From: an uncultured Lachnospiraceae bacterium
GTDB lineage: Bacteria > Bacillota > Clostridia > Lachnospirales > Lachnospiraceae
Assembly: GCA_910579495.1 (NCBI GenBank)
Contig: CAJTVD010000018.1
Location: 1 to 57,150, forward strand
DNA length: 57,150 nucleotides
Reading direction: 5' to 3'
This document shows, piece after piece, positions 15,343 through 23,252 of the stretch (its first letter is position 1; every line of letters begins with the position of its first letter). The position numbers and the translations under genes were made by a program. The notes below the pieces were generated by a model. It made no database searches, had not been told where the DNA came from, and saw nothing but the letters and a program-made list of their open reading frames with translations.

Positions 15343-15885
15343 ATGCTGGAGCGGTTTTATCCTGACATTTATGTCAGTTCTGCTTATCATATTGATTTCC
15401 AGAAATTTTTTGCCTCTGGGTACAGGGGGATAATTTTTGACATAGACAATACCCTGGTTCCCCACGGGGCACCTGCCAGCCCTCAAAGCATTGCCTTTAT
15501 CCGCCAATTAAAAGAGATGGGGTTCGGCGTTCTCTTTTTGTCTAATAATAAGGAACCAAGGGTGAAAATGTTTGCAGACGCAGTATCCGCAGGGTATATT
15601 TTTAAAGGCGGGAAGCCTGGGCGGAAGGGATACTTAAAGGGGATGGCGCTTCTTGGGACAAAGAAAGAAAATACCCTCTTTGTAGGCGACCAGCTCTTTA
15701 CCGATGTGTGGGGGGCAAGAAATACAGGTATTTTTTCCATTCTGGTCCAGCCCATTGACAAGAAGGAGGAAATCCAGATTGTCCTGAAGCGTTATCCGGA
15801 AAAAATTGTCCTAGCCGCTTATAAGCGGAAATGCATCAGAGAAAACAGGGCTTATCTTGCAGATGGGGAAGCGTTTCCCCAATAA
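15343..15885 (+). CDS. YqeG family HAD-type phosphatase
   Basis: The 180-residue protein is a HAD-superfamily IIIA hydrolase of the YqeG type. It has motif I FDIDNTLVPHG (about 27-37), motif II LSNN, a lysine-containing GGKPGRKGYLKG region and motif III VGDQLFTDVWGARNTG. Some family members act on phosphatidylglycerophosphate; the substrate here is not known. ATG 15343 has AAAGGAG upstream; the longer frame from 15259 overlaps the nrdR terminator and is rejected. In many Bacillota yqeG lies just before aroE, as here. Confidence 0.9.
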   Translation: MLERFYPDIYVSSAYHIDFQKFFASGYRGIIFDIDNTLVPHGAPASPQSIAFIRQLKEMGFGVLFLSNNKEPRVKMFADAVSAGYIFKGGKPGRKGYLKGMALLGTKKENTLFVGDQLFTDVWGARNTGIFSILVQPIDKKEEIQIVLKRYPEKIVLAAYKRKCIRENRAYLADGEAFPQ

Positions 15886-15915
15886 TCCGGAAACAGTTTC
15901 CAGAGGAGGAAGAAG

Positions 15916-16788
15916 ATGATTGATGGACATACGAAAGTCTGTGGGCTGATTGGAAACCCGGTAGGCCATACCATGTCGCCGGTGATTCACAATACCCTGG
16001 CAGAACTTTTTTCACATAATCTGGCTTATGTACCCTTTCCGGTGGAAAAGGATGTCCACCAGGCGGTTTTGGGAGCCTATGCACTGGATGTGCTGGGGCT
16101 GAACGTTACAGTGCCATATAAAAGCAAGGTAATGGAAGCCCTTTCCCAGGTGGACCCTCTGGCGGAAAAGATTGGGGCGGTAAATACCCTGGTGCGTACT
16201 GAGGAGGGTTTCAAAGGCTATAACACAGACATGCCAGGGCTGTACCGGGCGTTATGCAGCGAAGGGATCAGGCTGGAAGGGGAAAAGGTTATTTTGCTGG
16301 GGGCAGGGGGAGCCGCCAGGGCGGCGGCTTTTATGTGCGCCCAGTGGGGGGCGGAGCAGGTTTATCTCCTGAACCGCTCCTATGGAAAGGCGCAGGCCCT
16401 GGCAGGGGAAGTGAAAGAAAAGACCGGAAGGGACTGCATCTGTCCCATGGCCCTGGGGGAGTATGGAAACCTGCCAGAGGAAAAGTTCCTGGCAATCCAG
16501 GCAACCTCCGTGGGCCTATATCCTGACGTGGATAAGGCAGTGATAGAGGAGGAAGCCTTTTACCGGAAAATACATACAGGCTACGACCTGGTTTACAAAC
16601 CTGCCAATACCCGGTTTATGCAGTTGGTAAAAAAGCAGGGCGGCCAGGCCTGCCATGGGCTGAAAATGCTGCTATATCAGGGGATTATTGCCTATGAACT
16701 GTGGAATGGCATTTCCGTCCCGGAACATATGGCCCTGCAGGTTTATGAGAAGCTTAAGCACAAGATGGGGATTGGGGATGAAGGATAA
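15916..16788 (+). CDS. aroE: Shikimate dehydrogenase AroE
   Basis: AroE reduces 3-dehydroshikimate to shikimate with NADPH. The 290-residue protein has the substrate domain with GNPVGHTMSPVIHN and NVTVPYKSKV (catalytic Lys69), GAVNTLV, GYNTD, and the nucleotide-binding LLGAGGAARAAAF. It ends with a C-terminal GLKMLLYQG helix. GGAGGAAGAAG precedes the ATG. Its stop overlaps the start of aroK by 11 bases; aroE, aroK and aroQ form a shikimate pathway operon. Confidence 0.96.
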   Translation: MIDGHTKVCGLIGNPVGHTMSPVIHNTLAELFSHNLAYVPFPVEKDVHQAVLGAYALDVLGLNVTVPYKSKVMEALSQVDPLAEKIGAVNTLVRTEEGFKGYNTDMPGLYRALCSEGIRLEGEKVILLGAGGAARAAAFMCAQWGAEQVYLLNRSYGKAQALAGEVKEKTGRDCICPMALGEYGNLPEEKFLAIQATSVGLYPDVDKAVIEEEAFYRKIHTGYDLVYKPANTRFMQLVKKQGGQACHGLKMLLYQGIIAYELWNGISVPEHMALQVYEKLKHKMGIGDEG

Positions 16789-17284
16789 TATTATATTAAT
16801 CGGCTTTATGGGTTCTGGTAAGACAAGCCTGGGCATCCGCCTGTCCTACCAGCTTAAAAGGACCATGATTGACACAGACAAATGGATTGAGCAAAGGCAG
16901 AAGAGGACAGTGTCTGAAATTTTTGCAGCATGTGGGGAGGAAGCTTTCAGGAAGCTGGAGACCATGTGCCTGGAAGAACTTACAGCCACTGCCCAAAGGC
17001 AGATTATTTCCGTGGGCGGCGGGCTTCCCATAAGAAAGGAAAATCACAGCCTGTTAAAAGAACTGGGAAAGGTATTTTACCTGAAAGCCTCCCCGGAAAC
17101 CATCTATGAACGGCTGAAAAACGATACCACAAGGCCCCTCCTCCAGGTGGAGGACCCCAAAGGGCGGATCAGGGCGCTTTTGGAACAGCGCTCCCCCATT
17201 TATGGATCCTGCGCAGACGTAACGGTGGAGGTTTCGGGGAAATCCTTTGAGGAAATTGTGGAGGAAATTGTAAGGGAAATATAA
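16778..17284 (+). CDS. aroK: Shikimate kinase AroK
   Basis: AroK phosphorylates shikimate at the 3-hydroxyl with ATP. The 168-residue protein has the P-loop IGFMGSGKTSLG (8-19), MIDTDKWIE for shikimate binding, GEEAFRKLE, ISVGGGLP and a lid region around TTRPLL. ATG 16778 lies inside the aroE end, giving coupled translation; the longer frame from 16688 is out-of-frame aroE sequence. Confidence 0.95.
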   Translation: MKDNIILIGFMGSGKTSLGIRLSYQLKRTMIDTDKWIEQRQKRTVSEIFAACGEEAFRKLETMCLEELTATAQRQIISVGGGLPIRKENHSLLKELGKVFYLKASPETIYERLKNDTTRPLLQVEDPKGRIRALLEQRSPIYGSCADVTVEVSGKSFEEIVEEIVREI

Positions 17285-17292
17285 GGACAGAA

Positions 17293-17414
17293 GCGGAACT
17301 GGAAAACAGCGAAAGCCCATGAAGCGCCAGAGGAAATTAAGACGTGGAACCCGGAAGAATTTCCTCTGCTGGTTTAAGGTGCGGAATGGGCGATAGCGGA
17401 ACTGGAATAAGAGG
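17293..17414 (+). repeat. Composite intergenic element before aroQ
   Basis: Box 1 (GCGGAACTGGAAAACAGC and GAAAGCCCA, 17293-17319), a perfect stem CAGAGGAAATT (17328-17338) with AATTTCCTCTG (17358-17368), and box 2 (GCGGAACTGGAATAAGAGG, about 17396-17414) that ends in the aroQ RBS. The same three parts in the same order occur at 38288-38415. Confidence 0.75.
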
Positions 17415-17420
17415 CAAATT

Positions 17421-17867
17421 ATGAAAATATTAGTGATAAACGGGCCAAACATTAATTTTCTGGGCATCCGGGAAAAAAATGTGTACGGCAAAGAAGATTA
17501 TGATTACCTGCTAAACCTGATTGCCCAGAAGGGGAAAGAATGTGGCGTTACCATGGAGGTTTTCCAGAGCAACCATGAGGGTGCGATCATTGACCGGATC
17601 CAGGATGCATATTTTGACGGGACAGAGGGGATTGTGATCAACCCAGGTGCATACACCCATTACAGCTATGCCATAAGGGATGCCCTTGCAAGCATATCCA
17701 TGCCCAAAGTGGAGATTCATATTTCCGACATTACCAGGCGGGAAGAGTTCCGGAAGATTTCCGTAACAGCCCCTGCCTGCCACAGGCAGATTTATGGGCA
17801 TGGGCTGGAAGGATACCTGGAAGCAGTGGACGCAGTACTGGAAATGAGGGAGAAAAATAAAGAGTAA
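17421..17867 (+). CDS. aroQ: Type II 3-dehydroquinate dehydratase AroQ
   Basis: AroQ dehydrates 3-dehydroquinate to 3-dehydroshikimate, the step before AroE. The 148-residue length is typical of the dodecameric type II enzyme. Motifs seen: INGPNINFLGIRE, catalytic Tyr22 in the flexible loop (VYG), QSNHEG, and NPGAYTHYSYAIRDAL. GAGG lies before the ATG, within the repeat box. The composite element separates it from aroK by 136 bases, so its expression may differ from aroE-aroK. Confidence 0.96.
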   Translation: MKILVINGPNINFLGIREKNVYGKEDYDYLLNLIAQKGKECGVTMEVFQSNHEGAIIDRIQDAYFDGTEGIVINPGAYTHYSYAIRDALASISMPKVEIHISDITRREEFRKISVTAPACHRQIYGHGLEGYLEAVDAVLEMREKNKE

Positions 17868-17960
17868 ATAAAATATTCAATAAAGTGGTTGAAAAATATC
17901 GTATTTTATATTAAACTGTTAAAGAATTATAACGTGAAAATTTATAGGAGGAATATTTTT

Positions 17961-18518
17961 ATGATTTCTGCAGGTGATTTCAGGAATGGTATTACTATTG
18001 AATTAGATAATAATGTTTTCCAAATCATTGAGTTTCAGCATGTGAAACCAGGTAAGGGTGCAGCATTTGTAAGGACCAAACTGAAAAACATAAAGAGCGG
18101 CGGCGTAGTGGAAAAAACTTTCAGGCCTACTGAAAAGTGTCCACAGGCACGGATTGACAGGAAAGATATGCAGTACTTGTACTCAGACGGAGAACTGTAT
18201 AACTTTATGGACGTTGAAACATATGACCAGCTTGCCTTAAACGGCGATACTGTTGGCAATGCACTCAAATTTGTAAAAGAAAATGAAATGGTGAAAATCT
18301 GCTCCCACAATGGCAGCGTATTTTCGGTAGAGCCTCCTTTGTTTGTGGAACTGGAGATTATTGATACTGAACCCGGGTTTAAAGGGGATACTGCTACCGG
18401 CGCAACCAAGCCTGCCACAGTTGAGACAGGGGCTACGGTGAACGTGCCTTTGTTTGTGGAGATGCATGATGTAATCAAGATTGACACCAGGACCGGAGAG
18501 TATCTTTCCAGAGTGTAG
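17961..18518 (+). CDS. efp: Translation elongation factor P
   Basis: EF-P binds stalled ribosomes and promotes peptide bonds at polyproline stretches. The 185-residue protein has the three beta-barrel domains; Lys32 sits at the tip of the first loop in KPGKGAAF, the usual modification site. TFRPTEKCPQARIDRKDMQYLY and the end GEYLSRV are typical. ATG 17961 follows AGGAGG; the longer frame from 17889 is in the A/T-rich upstream gap. A terminator follows. Confidence 0.97.
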   Translation: MISAGDFRNGITIELDNNVFQIIEFQHVKPGKGAAFVRTKLKNIKSGGVVEKTFRPTEKCPQARIDRKDMQYLYSDGELYNFMDVETYDQLALNGDTVGNALKFVKENEMVKICSHNGSVFSVEPPLFVELEIIDTEPGFKGDTATGATKPATVETGATVNVPLFVEMHDVIKIDTRTGEYLSRV

Positions 18519-18549
18519 GTTTGTTTTTATGTCCCGTCATAGAAGCCTG

Positions 18550-18581
18550 AAAGACAATGATAAGAGTCATTGTCTTTTTTT
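18550..18581 (+). terminator. Terminator after efp
   Basis: AAAGACAATGA (18550-18560) pairs perfectly with TCATTGTCTTT (18567-18577), followed by more T. Confidence 0.9.
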
Positions 18582-18646
18582 GATGCAATAAGCGGATCCA
18601 AGCCTTATGATGCAAACAAAAATAATCTGAAAAAGAGAGGTAGTTT

Positions 18647-19639
18647 ATGAGCGGCACATCTATGGATTTCACATCTTTTACAAAAATAATTCTTGAGAAT
18701 CTTCAAAAAATGCTTGGGGAGGGCTATATGGTTTTTGCCCAGAGCGTAAGGAAAAATAATGGTGTCAGGCGTACAGGCATCGTGGCCAGGCGTATAGGGC
18801 AGAATACATCCCCAACGATTTATATTGACGGGCTATACACACAAGGCATTACAAGGGAAGAGGCTGACAGGATATCAGAGGGGCTTTATAATGATTTCCG
18901 GGCAGCAGAGTTTGGGGAAGAACCAGACCTGTCAGGCTTTTGTTCTTACGAAACAGCCTGGAAAGGGCTGGCCTTTAAAATGATTTCCGCTGAAAAAAAC
19001 AAGGAATTGTTAGGGACAATCCCGCATAAGCTGTTCCATAACCTTGCGGTGGTGTTTTATTATACCCTAAGGGAAGCGCCTTTTTATGGCAAGGCGTCTG
19101 TCCTGGTGAACAGCCAGCATATGCAGTACTGGGGCGTAAGCACCGGGGAACTGTATAAAAGGGCGTTTTCCAACACGCCGCGGCTGTTTCCGGGCGTGAT
19201 AGAGGATGCAGAGAAAATCATGCAGGAAATTTTTATGGGCACCATAAAAGGGGATGGGCCAGATAGGGCAGGTTATGAAAAGGAAGAGGCACCAGGGGAA
19301 AAATGGATGGGGGAAATGGCCTGCCGGATGGCCAGGGATTGCCAGAGAGGAAAAATTCCCATGTATGTACTGACCAACAGGCAGAGACATTACGGTGCCG
19401 CCTGCCTTTTGTACCCGGGCCTTTTGGAAAAATTTGCGGACAGGGCGGGGCAGGATTTTTATGTGCTGCCAAGTTCTGTCCATGAAATGATACTTGTACC
19501 CGCAGGCGTGGACGTAGGGAAAGATTCCCTCCGGGAAATCGTGGCAGATATTAACCGCAAGCATGTAGCGGAGGAAGAAGTCCTGGCGGATTCTGTCTAT
19601 TATTATAGCAGGGGCAAAAAGAAAGTGATATTACTGTAA
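18647..19639 (+). CDS. DUF5688 family protein
   Basis: A 330-residue cytoplasmic protein without membrane segments. The arrangement with VNNGVRRTGIVARRIGQNTSPTIYI-like start, a middle region on IPHKLFHNLAVVFYY, and a C-terminal QRHYGAACLLYPGLLEKFA...YVLPSSVHEMILVP matches the DUF5688 family common in Lachnospiraceae. The function is unknown. AAAGAGAGG lies before the ATG. It has its own terminator and stands alone between efp and the tRNA gene. Confidence 0.75.
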   Translation: MSGTSMDFTSFTKIILENLQKMLGEGYMVFAQSVRKNNGVRRTGIVARRIGQNTSPTIYIDGLYTQGITREEADRISEGLYNDFRAAEFGEEPDLSGFCSYETAWKGLAFKMISAEKNKELLGTIPHKLFHNLAVVFYYTLREAPFYGKASVLVNSQHMQYWGVSTGELYKRAFSNTPRLFPGVIEDAEKIMQEIFMGTIKGDGPDRAGYEKEEAPGEKWMGEMACRMARDCQRGKIPMYVLTNRQRHYGAACLLYPGLLEKFADRAGQDFYVLPSSVHEMILVPAGVDVGKDSLREIVADINRKHVAEEEVLADSVYYYSRGKKKVILL

Positions 19640-19640
19640 C

Positions 19641-19689
19641 AAATGATGCCGGGGCTGGAAAGCCCCTGGCCCTGGTATCATTTCTTTTT
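19641..19689 (+). terminator. Terminator after the DUF5688 gene
   Basis: AAATGATGCC (19641-19650) pairs with GGTATCATTT (19674-19683), with an inner GGGGCT/AGCCCC stem, followed by CTTTTTA. Confidence 0.85.
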
Positions 19690-19790
19690 ATAAAATTCAC
19701 AATTTTTTTATAAAAGTCATACTAGACAATTCTGTTAGCATGTGTTATTATAATCAAGTGATGTAACAAATTTGTAATATTTACTTTTAT

Positions 19791-19862
19791 GCACCCGTAG
19801 TCTAACGGATAGAACGAAGGCCTCCGACGCCTTTAATGCAGGTTCGATTCCTGCCGGGTGCA
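19791..19862 (+). tRNA. tRNA-Arg (anticodon CCG)
   Basis: Acceptor GCACCCG (19791-19797) pairs with CGGGTGC (19855-19861), discriminator A 19862. The anticodon stem AAGGC/GCCTT encloses the loop CTCCGAC with anticodon CCG (19824-19826), reading CGG. The T stem GCAGG/CCTGC encloses TTCGATT. CCA is not encoded. A TATAAT at 19749-19754 lies upstream. No integrated element is seen at the 3' end. Confidence 0.95.
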
Positions 19863-19930
19863 TTTGCATCACCTGGTTAATCTGATGTGTCCTTGCGCAA
19901 AAGATTTAAAACTATCAGGAAAGGAAATTT

Positions 19931-21217
19931 ATGAATCATTCAGAACAGAACAGGTTCATGGAAGCCAGGGATTGGCTGATGGACCACAGCAAGATTGTAA
20001 TGCCTCTTGTTCTCATTGTCTGTGTGCTGGTTACGGTTATTGTGGCGGTTAACGCCAACCAGAGAGAAGCCCTGGAAAAAGAAGCAGAGCAGGCTGCCAT
20101 GGCAGTAGCTGTGAGGGAAGCGGCACCATCCCCGGAGGGAGTGCCAGCACCTGAGTTTGAACTGGAGGAGAACACCCACCCGGAATTAAATACCCTTGTC
20201 CGTACTTATTACGATGCCCAGGCAGCAGGGAATATTGAAACGGTCACTTCGTTAAACGCCTATCTGAACGAGATAGAAACAATACGTGTGCAGGAACTGA
20301 GCAAATATATTGAGTCCTATCCCACGCTGGATGTCTATACCAAGCCTGGCCTGGAAGAAAACAGCTACGTGGCGTATGTTTATTCGGAAGTGAAGTTTTC
20401 GGATATGGAAAAGGCTCTTCCAGGAATGCAGACCTATTATATAGGAATGGATGATGCAGGAGAGTACTTTATCAATGATGGTACATATGATGATACCATC
20501 TGGAATTACATCAGGGAAGTAACGCTTCAGGATGATGTGGTGGACTTAAACAACAAAGTTGTTGTGGCATATAATGATATGCTTGCAGAAGATGAAGAGC
20601 TGAACGAGTTTATTGCCTACCTGAAGGAAAAGATTAACGAAGACGTGGGAGAGATCCTTGCCCAGGCAGAACAGCCGGAGGAGACGTTAGAGCCAGCCGC
20701 TTCCCAAGAGGAAGCACCGCCGGAAGGGGAACAGCCGGTAATCATGACGGTCCGGGCTACTGATGTGGTTAACATCAGAAGTTCTGACAGCGAAGAAGCT
20801 GACAGGATAGACAAGGCGCAGATTGGACAGGAATTTACCCTGCTTGAACAAAGAGGTAACGGCTGGAGTAAGGTCAGGTACAATGACAGAGACGCTTATA
20901 TCAAAAGTGATTATCTGGAAGCAGTTATAGGAGAAAACACTGCGGCAGATTCTTCCGAAAATGCAGAACAGGCAGAACAAAATGAAGAGCCTGCACAAAC
21001 CGGTGGGGAAGAGGCTTCTACAGCGGATACGCCCATTGGCACTGTAACGGTAGTTGAGAGCGTGCGGGTGCGCAAAAGTGCCAGCACAGAGGCAGAAGTA
21101 CTGGGAACCGCATATGAAGGGGATGAGCTGGAGCTCCTTATGAAGCTTGCAGACGGCTGGACCAGAGTCAGGTATCAGGGACAGACAGCTTATGTAAAGT
21201 CTGAATATGTGGAATAG
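19931..21217 (+). CDS. Membrane-anchored protein with two SH3 domains
   Basis: The 428-residue protein has a short cytoplasmic N-terminus, one membrane segment (about 23-42), an extracellular region (about 65-240) with a Tyr/Asp-rich fold that I do not recognise, and two bacterial SH3 domains, about 265-330 (VVNIRSSDSEEADRI...GWSKVRYNDRDAYIKSDYL) and about 365-428 (SVRVRKSASTEAEVL...GWTRVRYQGQTAYVKSEYV). Acidic Glu/Pro-rich linkers join them. SH3b domains bind cell-wall peptides, so a wall-associated role is likely, but no enzyme domain is present. GGAAAGGAAATT precedes the ATG. Confidence 0.85.
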   Translation: MNHSEQNRFMEARDWLMDHSKIVMPLVLIVCVLVTVIVAVNANQREALEKEAEQAAMAVAVREAAPSPEGVPAPEFELEENTHPELNTLVRTYYDAQAAGNIETVTSLNAYLNEIETIRVQELSKYIESYPTLDVYTKPGLEENSYVAYVYSEVKFSDMEKALPGMQTYYIGMDDAGEYFINDGTYDDTIWNYIREVTLQDDVVDLNNKVVVAYNDMLAEDEELNEFIAYLKEKINEDVGEILAQAEQPEETLEPAASQEEAPPEGEQPVIMTVRATDVVNIRSSDSEEADRIDKAQIGQEFTLLEQRGNGWSKVRYNDRDAYIKSDYLEAVIGENTAADSSENAEQAEQNEEPAQTGGEEASTADTPIGTVTVVESVRVRKSASTEAEVLGTAYEGDELELLMKLADGWTRVRYQGQTAYVKSEYVE

Positions 21218-21285
21218 AAAGGCATTTTGCCCATAGGATTCCCGGGAAGCAAACATATGGAAATTCATTTTGAATAATAAGAAAG

Positions 21286-21340
21286 AGCATTTTATTCTGT
21301 ATGCATTTGTAGTATACTTACAGAATAAAATGCTTTTTTG
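21286..21340 (+). terminator. Terminator after the SH3 protein gene
   Basis: AGCATTTTATTCTGTA (21286-21301) pairs perfectly with TACAGAATAAAATGCT (21319-21334), followed by a T-run. Confidence 0.92.
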
Positions 21341-21400
21341 TTTCATGGCAATAGTAAAAGGACAGAAACAGAACTTAAAATAAAATCAGGGAGGTTTGGA

Positions 21401-22480
21401 ATGTTTGGGAAATTTAATATAGGCATTATTGGGACAGGAAATATAGCGGGCGTGATGGCAAATACTGTCAATCAGATGAAAAATGTGAAGCTTTACGGGG
21501 CTGCCTCCAGGGAAAAGGTGAAAGCGGATGTGTTTGCCGGAAAATATGGATGCAAAAAGGCTTATGGCTCTTATGAAGAACTGGCGGCAGATAAAAAGGT
21601 AGATTTAATTTACATTGCCACCCCTCATTCGGAGCATTATGCCAATGCACGGATGTGTTTGGAGTACGGGAAGCCAGTCCTTTGTGAAAAGTCATTTACT
21701 GCCAACGCCTCCCAGGCGGAAGAACTGATCCGCCTGGCCAGGGAGAAGCGGGTTTTCATCGCAGAGGCCATATGGACCCGTTACCTGCCTATGCTCGCCA
21801 CCATACGGGAAGTGGTGGGCAGCGGGGTGATCGGGGAGCCCAGGACCCTTACCGCTAACCTTGGCTATGTGATAGACAAAGTGGAGAGACTCCAAAATCC
21901 AGCCCTGGCAGGAGGCGCGCTTCTGGATGTGGGGGTATACCCGCTGAATTTTGCCCTGATGCTTTTTGGGCATGGCATAGAAAAAATCATTTCCCATTGT
22001 ACCTATACCAAAACAGGGGTGGACGAGCAGAACGCCATCACCCTTCAATACACAGACGGAAGGATGGCGTATTTAAACAGCTCCATGGTATCTGTCAGTG
22101 ACCGGAAAGGGATTATATATGGCACAAAAGGTTTCCTTATTGTGGAAAATATCAACAACTTCCAGAGCGTGGCTGTTTATGACCCTGGCTACAAAAAGAT
22201 TGCCCAATACAAATGTCCCAAACAGATTTCCGGGTATGAATATGAGGTGGAGGCGTGTATGAAGGCTATACGCAAGGGTGACATTGAATGTGAGGAGATG
22301 CCCCATGGGGAAATCCTGCGGGTTATGGAAATCATGGACGGGCTCCGGAAGGAATGGGGCATTGTGTACCCTTTTGAAAAAACAGAAACCACCCAAACGC
22401 CCCAGGAAGCGTCTTCCCGGGAGACGGACAGGGAGGAAAGGGGAACAGTAATAGAAGAATTGGCAGAAAAGGCGGAATAA
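21401..22480 (+). CDS. Gfo/Idh/MocA family oxidoreductase
   Basis: A 359-residue NAD(P)-dependent sugar or polyol dehydrogenase type protein. It has the Rossmann start IGIIGTGNIAGVMA, the family motif CEKSFTANASQAEEL (the EKP-like Lys), and GGALLDVGVYPLNFALMLFG of the C-terminal domain. The substrate cannot be named. A charged tail after about residue 330 (TETTQTPQEASSRETDREE) is not part of the fold. ATG 21401 has GGGAGG upstream. It is a single gene between two terminators. Confidence 0.9.
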   Translation: MFGKFNIGIIGTGNIAGVMANTVNQMKNVKLYGAASREKVKADVFAGKYGCKKAYGSYEELAADKKVDLIYIATPHSEHYANARMCLEYGKPVLCEKSFTANASQAEELIRLAREKRVFIAEAIWTRYLPMLATIREVVGSGVIGEPRTLTANLGYVIDKVERLQNPALAGGALLDVGVYPLNFALMLFGHGIEKIISHCTYTKTGVDEQNAITLQYTDGRMAYLNSSMVSVSDRKGIIYGTKGFLIVENINNFQSVAVYDPGYKKIAQYKCPKQISGYEYEVEACMKAIRKGDIECEEMPHGEILRVMEIMDGLRKEWGIVYPFEKTETTQTPQEASSRETDREERGTVIEELAEKAE

Positions 22481-22545
22481 AAAGCACTAAGATATAAAAT
22501 ATCTGCAATCCTGTGAATAGGGCAGCATTTTCTGGAGAAAATAAG

Positions 22546-22576
22546 ACAGAGTGGACAGAAGTCCATTCTGTTTTTA
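22546..22576 (+). terminator. Terminator after the oxidoreductase gene
   Basis: ACAGAGTGGAC (22546-22556) pairs with GTCCATTCTGT (22561-22571) around AGAA with one mismatch, followed by five T. Confidence 0.88.
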
Positions 22577-22590
22577 ATTAAGGGAAAACA

Positions 22591-22608
22591 GCGGGACTGG
22601 AATAGGAG
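22591..22608 (+). repeat. GGAACTGGAATAGGAGG box variant, copy before 22614
   Basis: GCGGGACTGGAATAGGAG, one base off the box consensus, provides the RBS of the next gene six bases before its ATG. Confidence 0.65.
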
Positions 22609-22613
22609 AAACA

Positions 22614-23045
22614 ATGAGAAGCGATGATATGAGGGTTTTGCAGGAGGTGCAGAGAAATACCAAAATGGCCATGAAAGCTATTGAGGCCATAAGTGAAAAA
22701 ATCTATGATGATGGCCTGTCTATGCAGGTTACGAGGGAATCCATGAAATATGGGGATATCTATAATAAAGCCACGGACAGGCTTTTAGATGGAAAAGCCC
22801 CCTCCTACAAAGAGACAGGATTTGAAGATATCATGTTAAAGGGCGGCGTAAAAGCGAACACGATGTTTAACACCAGTACAAGCCATATTGCCGAGTTGAT
22901 GATCCAGGGTTCCAACAGGGGGCTGACGAGTATGTGGAAGGCAATCAACCATCACGGGAATGCAGGGAACATTTCAATGGAAGTGGCAAAAGAGCTGATG
23001 GACTTTGAAGAGAAAAACATTGAAAGGCTGAAAAAATATTTATAA
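22614..23045 (+). CDS. Helical protein of unknown function
   Basis: A 143-residue soluble protein predicted to be almost all helical, with segments RVLQEVQRNTKMAMKAIEAISEKI, then SHIAELMIQGSNRGLTSMWKAINHH and MEVAKELMDFEEKNIERLKKYL. This could be a four-helix bundle, in the manner of small spore-coat or ferritin-like proteins, but no metal ligand pattern is clear and I do not recognise the family. A strong RBS (in the repeat box) supports it being real. It has no operon partner. Confidence 0.7.
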   Translation: MRSDDMRVLQEVQRNTKMAMKAIEAISEKIYDDGLSMQVTRESMKYGDIYNKATDRLLDGKAPSYKETGFEDIMLKGGVKANTMFNTSTSHIAELMIQGSNRGLTSMWKAINHHGNAGNISMEVAKELMDFEEKNIERLKKYL

Positions 23046-23101
23046 GAAGGCCAGATTTTAAATTTTCCTGAAACTTTTATCATTTAATTGCTTAAAGTGT
23101 A

Positions 23102-23130
23102 TTGTGCAATTTAAAAGTACGTTATATAAT
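23102..23130 (+). promoter_or_regulatory. Candidate sigma-A promoter of gdhA
   Basis: TTGTGC (23102-23107) and TATAAT (23125-23130) are 17 bases apart, about 90 bases before the gdhA ATG, leaving a leader of about 80 bases. Confidence 0.65.
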
Positions 23131-23153
23131 ACTATAAGGACAGGAGGTGTATT

Positions 23154-23252
23154 GTGTCCGAGATTGTATACAAGAATACTATACCACAATTATACTTAAC
23201 CAAAGGAGGAGATATTGTATGTCATATGTTGATGAAGTGTTACAAATGGTAG
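23154..23252 (+). CDS. Possible leader ORF upstream of gdhA
   Basis: AGGAGGTG (23142-23149) is placed for a GTG at 23154 that opens a frame of 32 codons ending at TAG 23250-23252, inside gdhA and out of its frame. A TTG at 23152 gives a 15-codon alternative. The RBS is as good as that of gdhA itself, which has its own AAAGGAGGAG. Overlap with the gdhA start would allow coupling. It may equally be chance. Confidence 0.3.
   Translation: MSEIVYKNTIPQLYLTKGGDIVCHMLMKCYKW

Noticed and set aside
19863..21217. Integrated element at the tRNA-Arg 3' end
   Set aside because: No integrase, no repeat of the tRNA 3' end and ordinary gene content follow.
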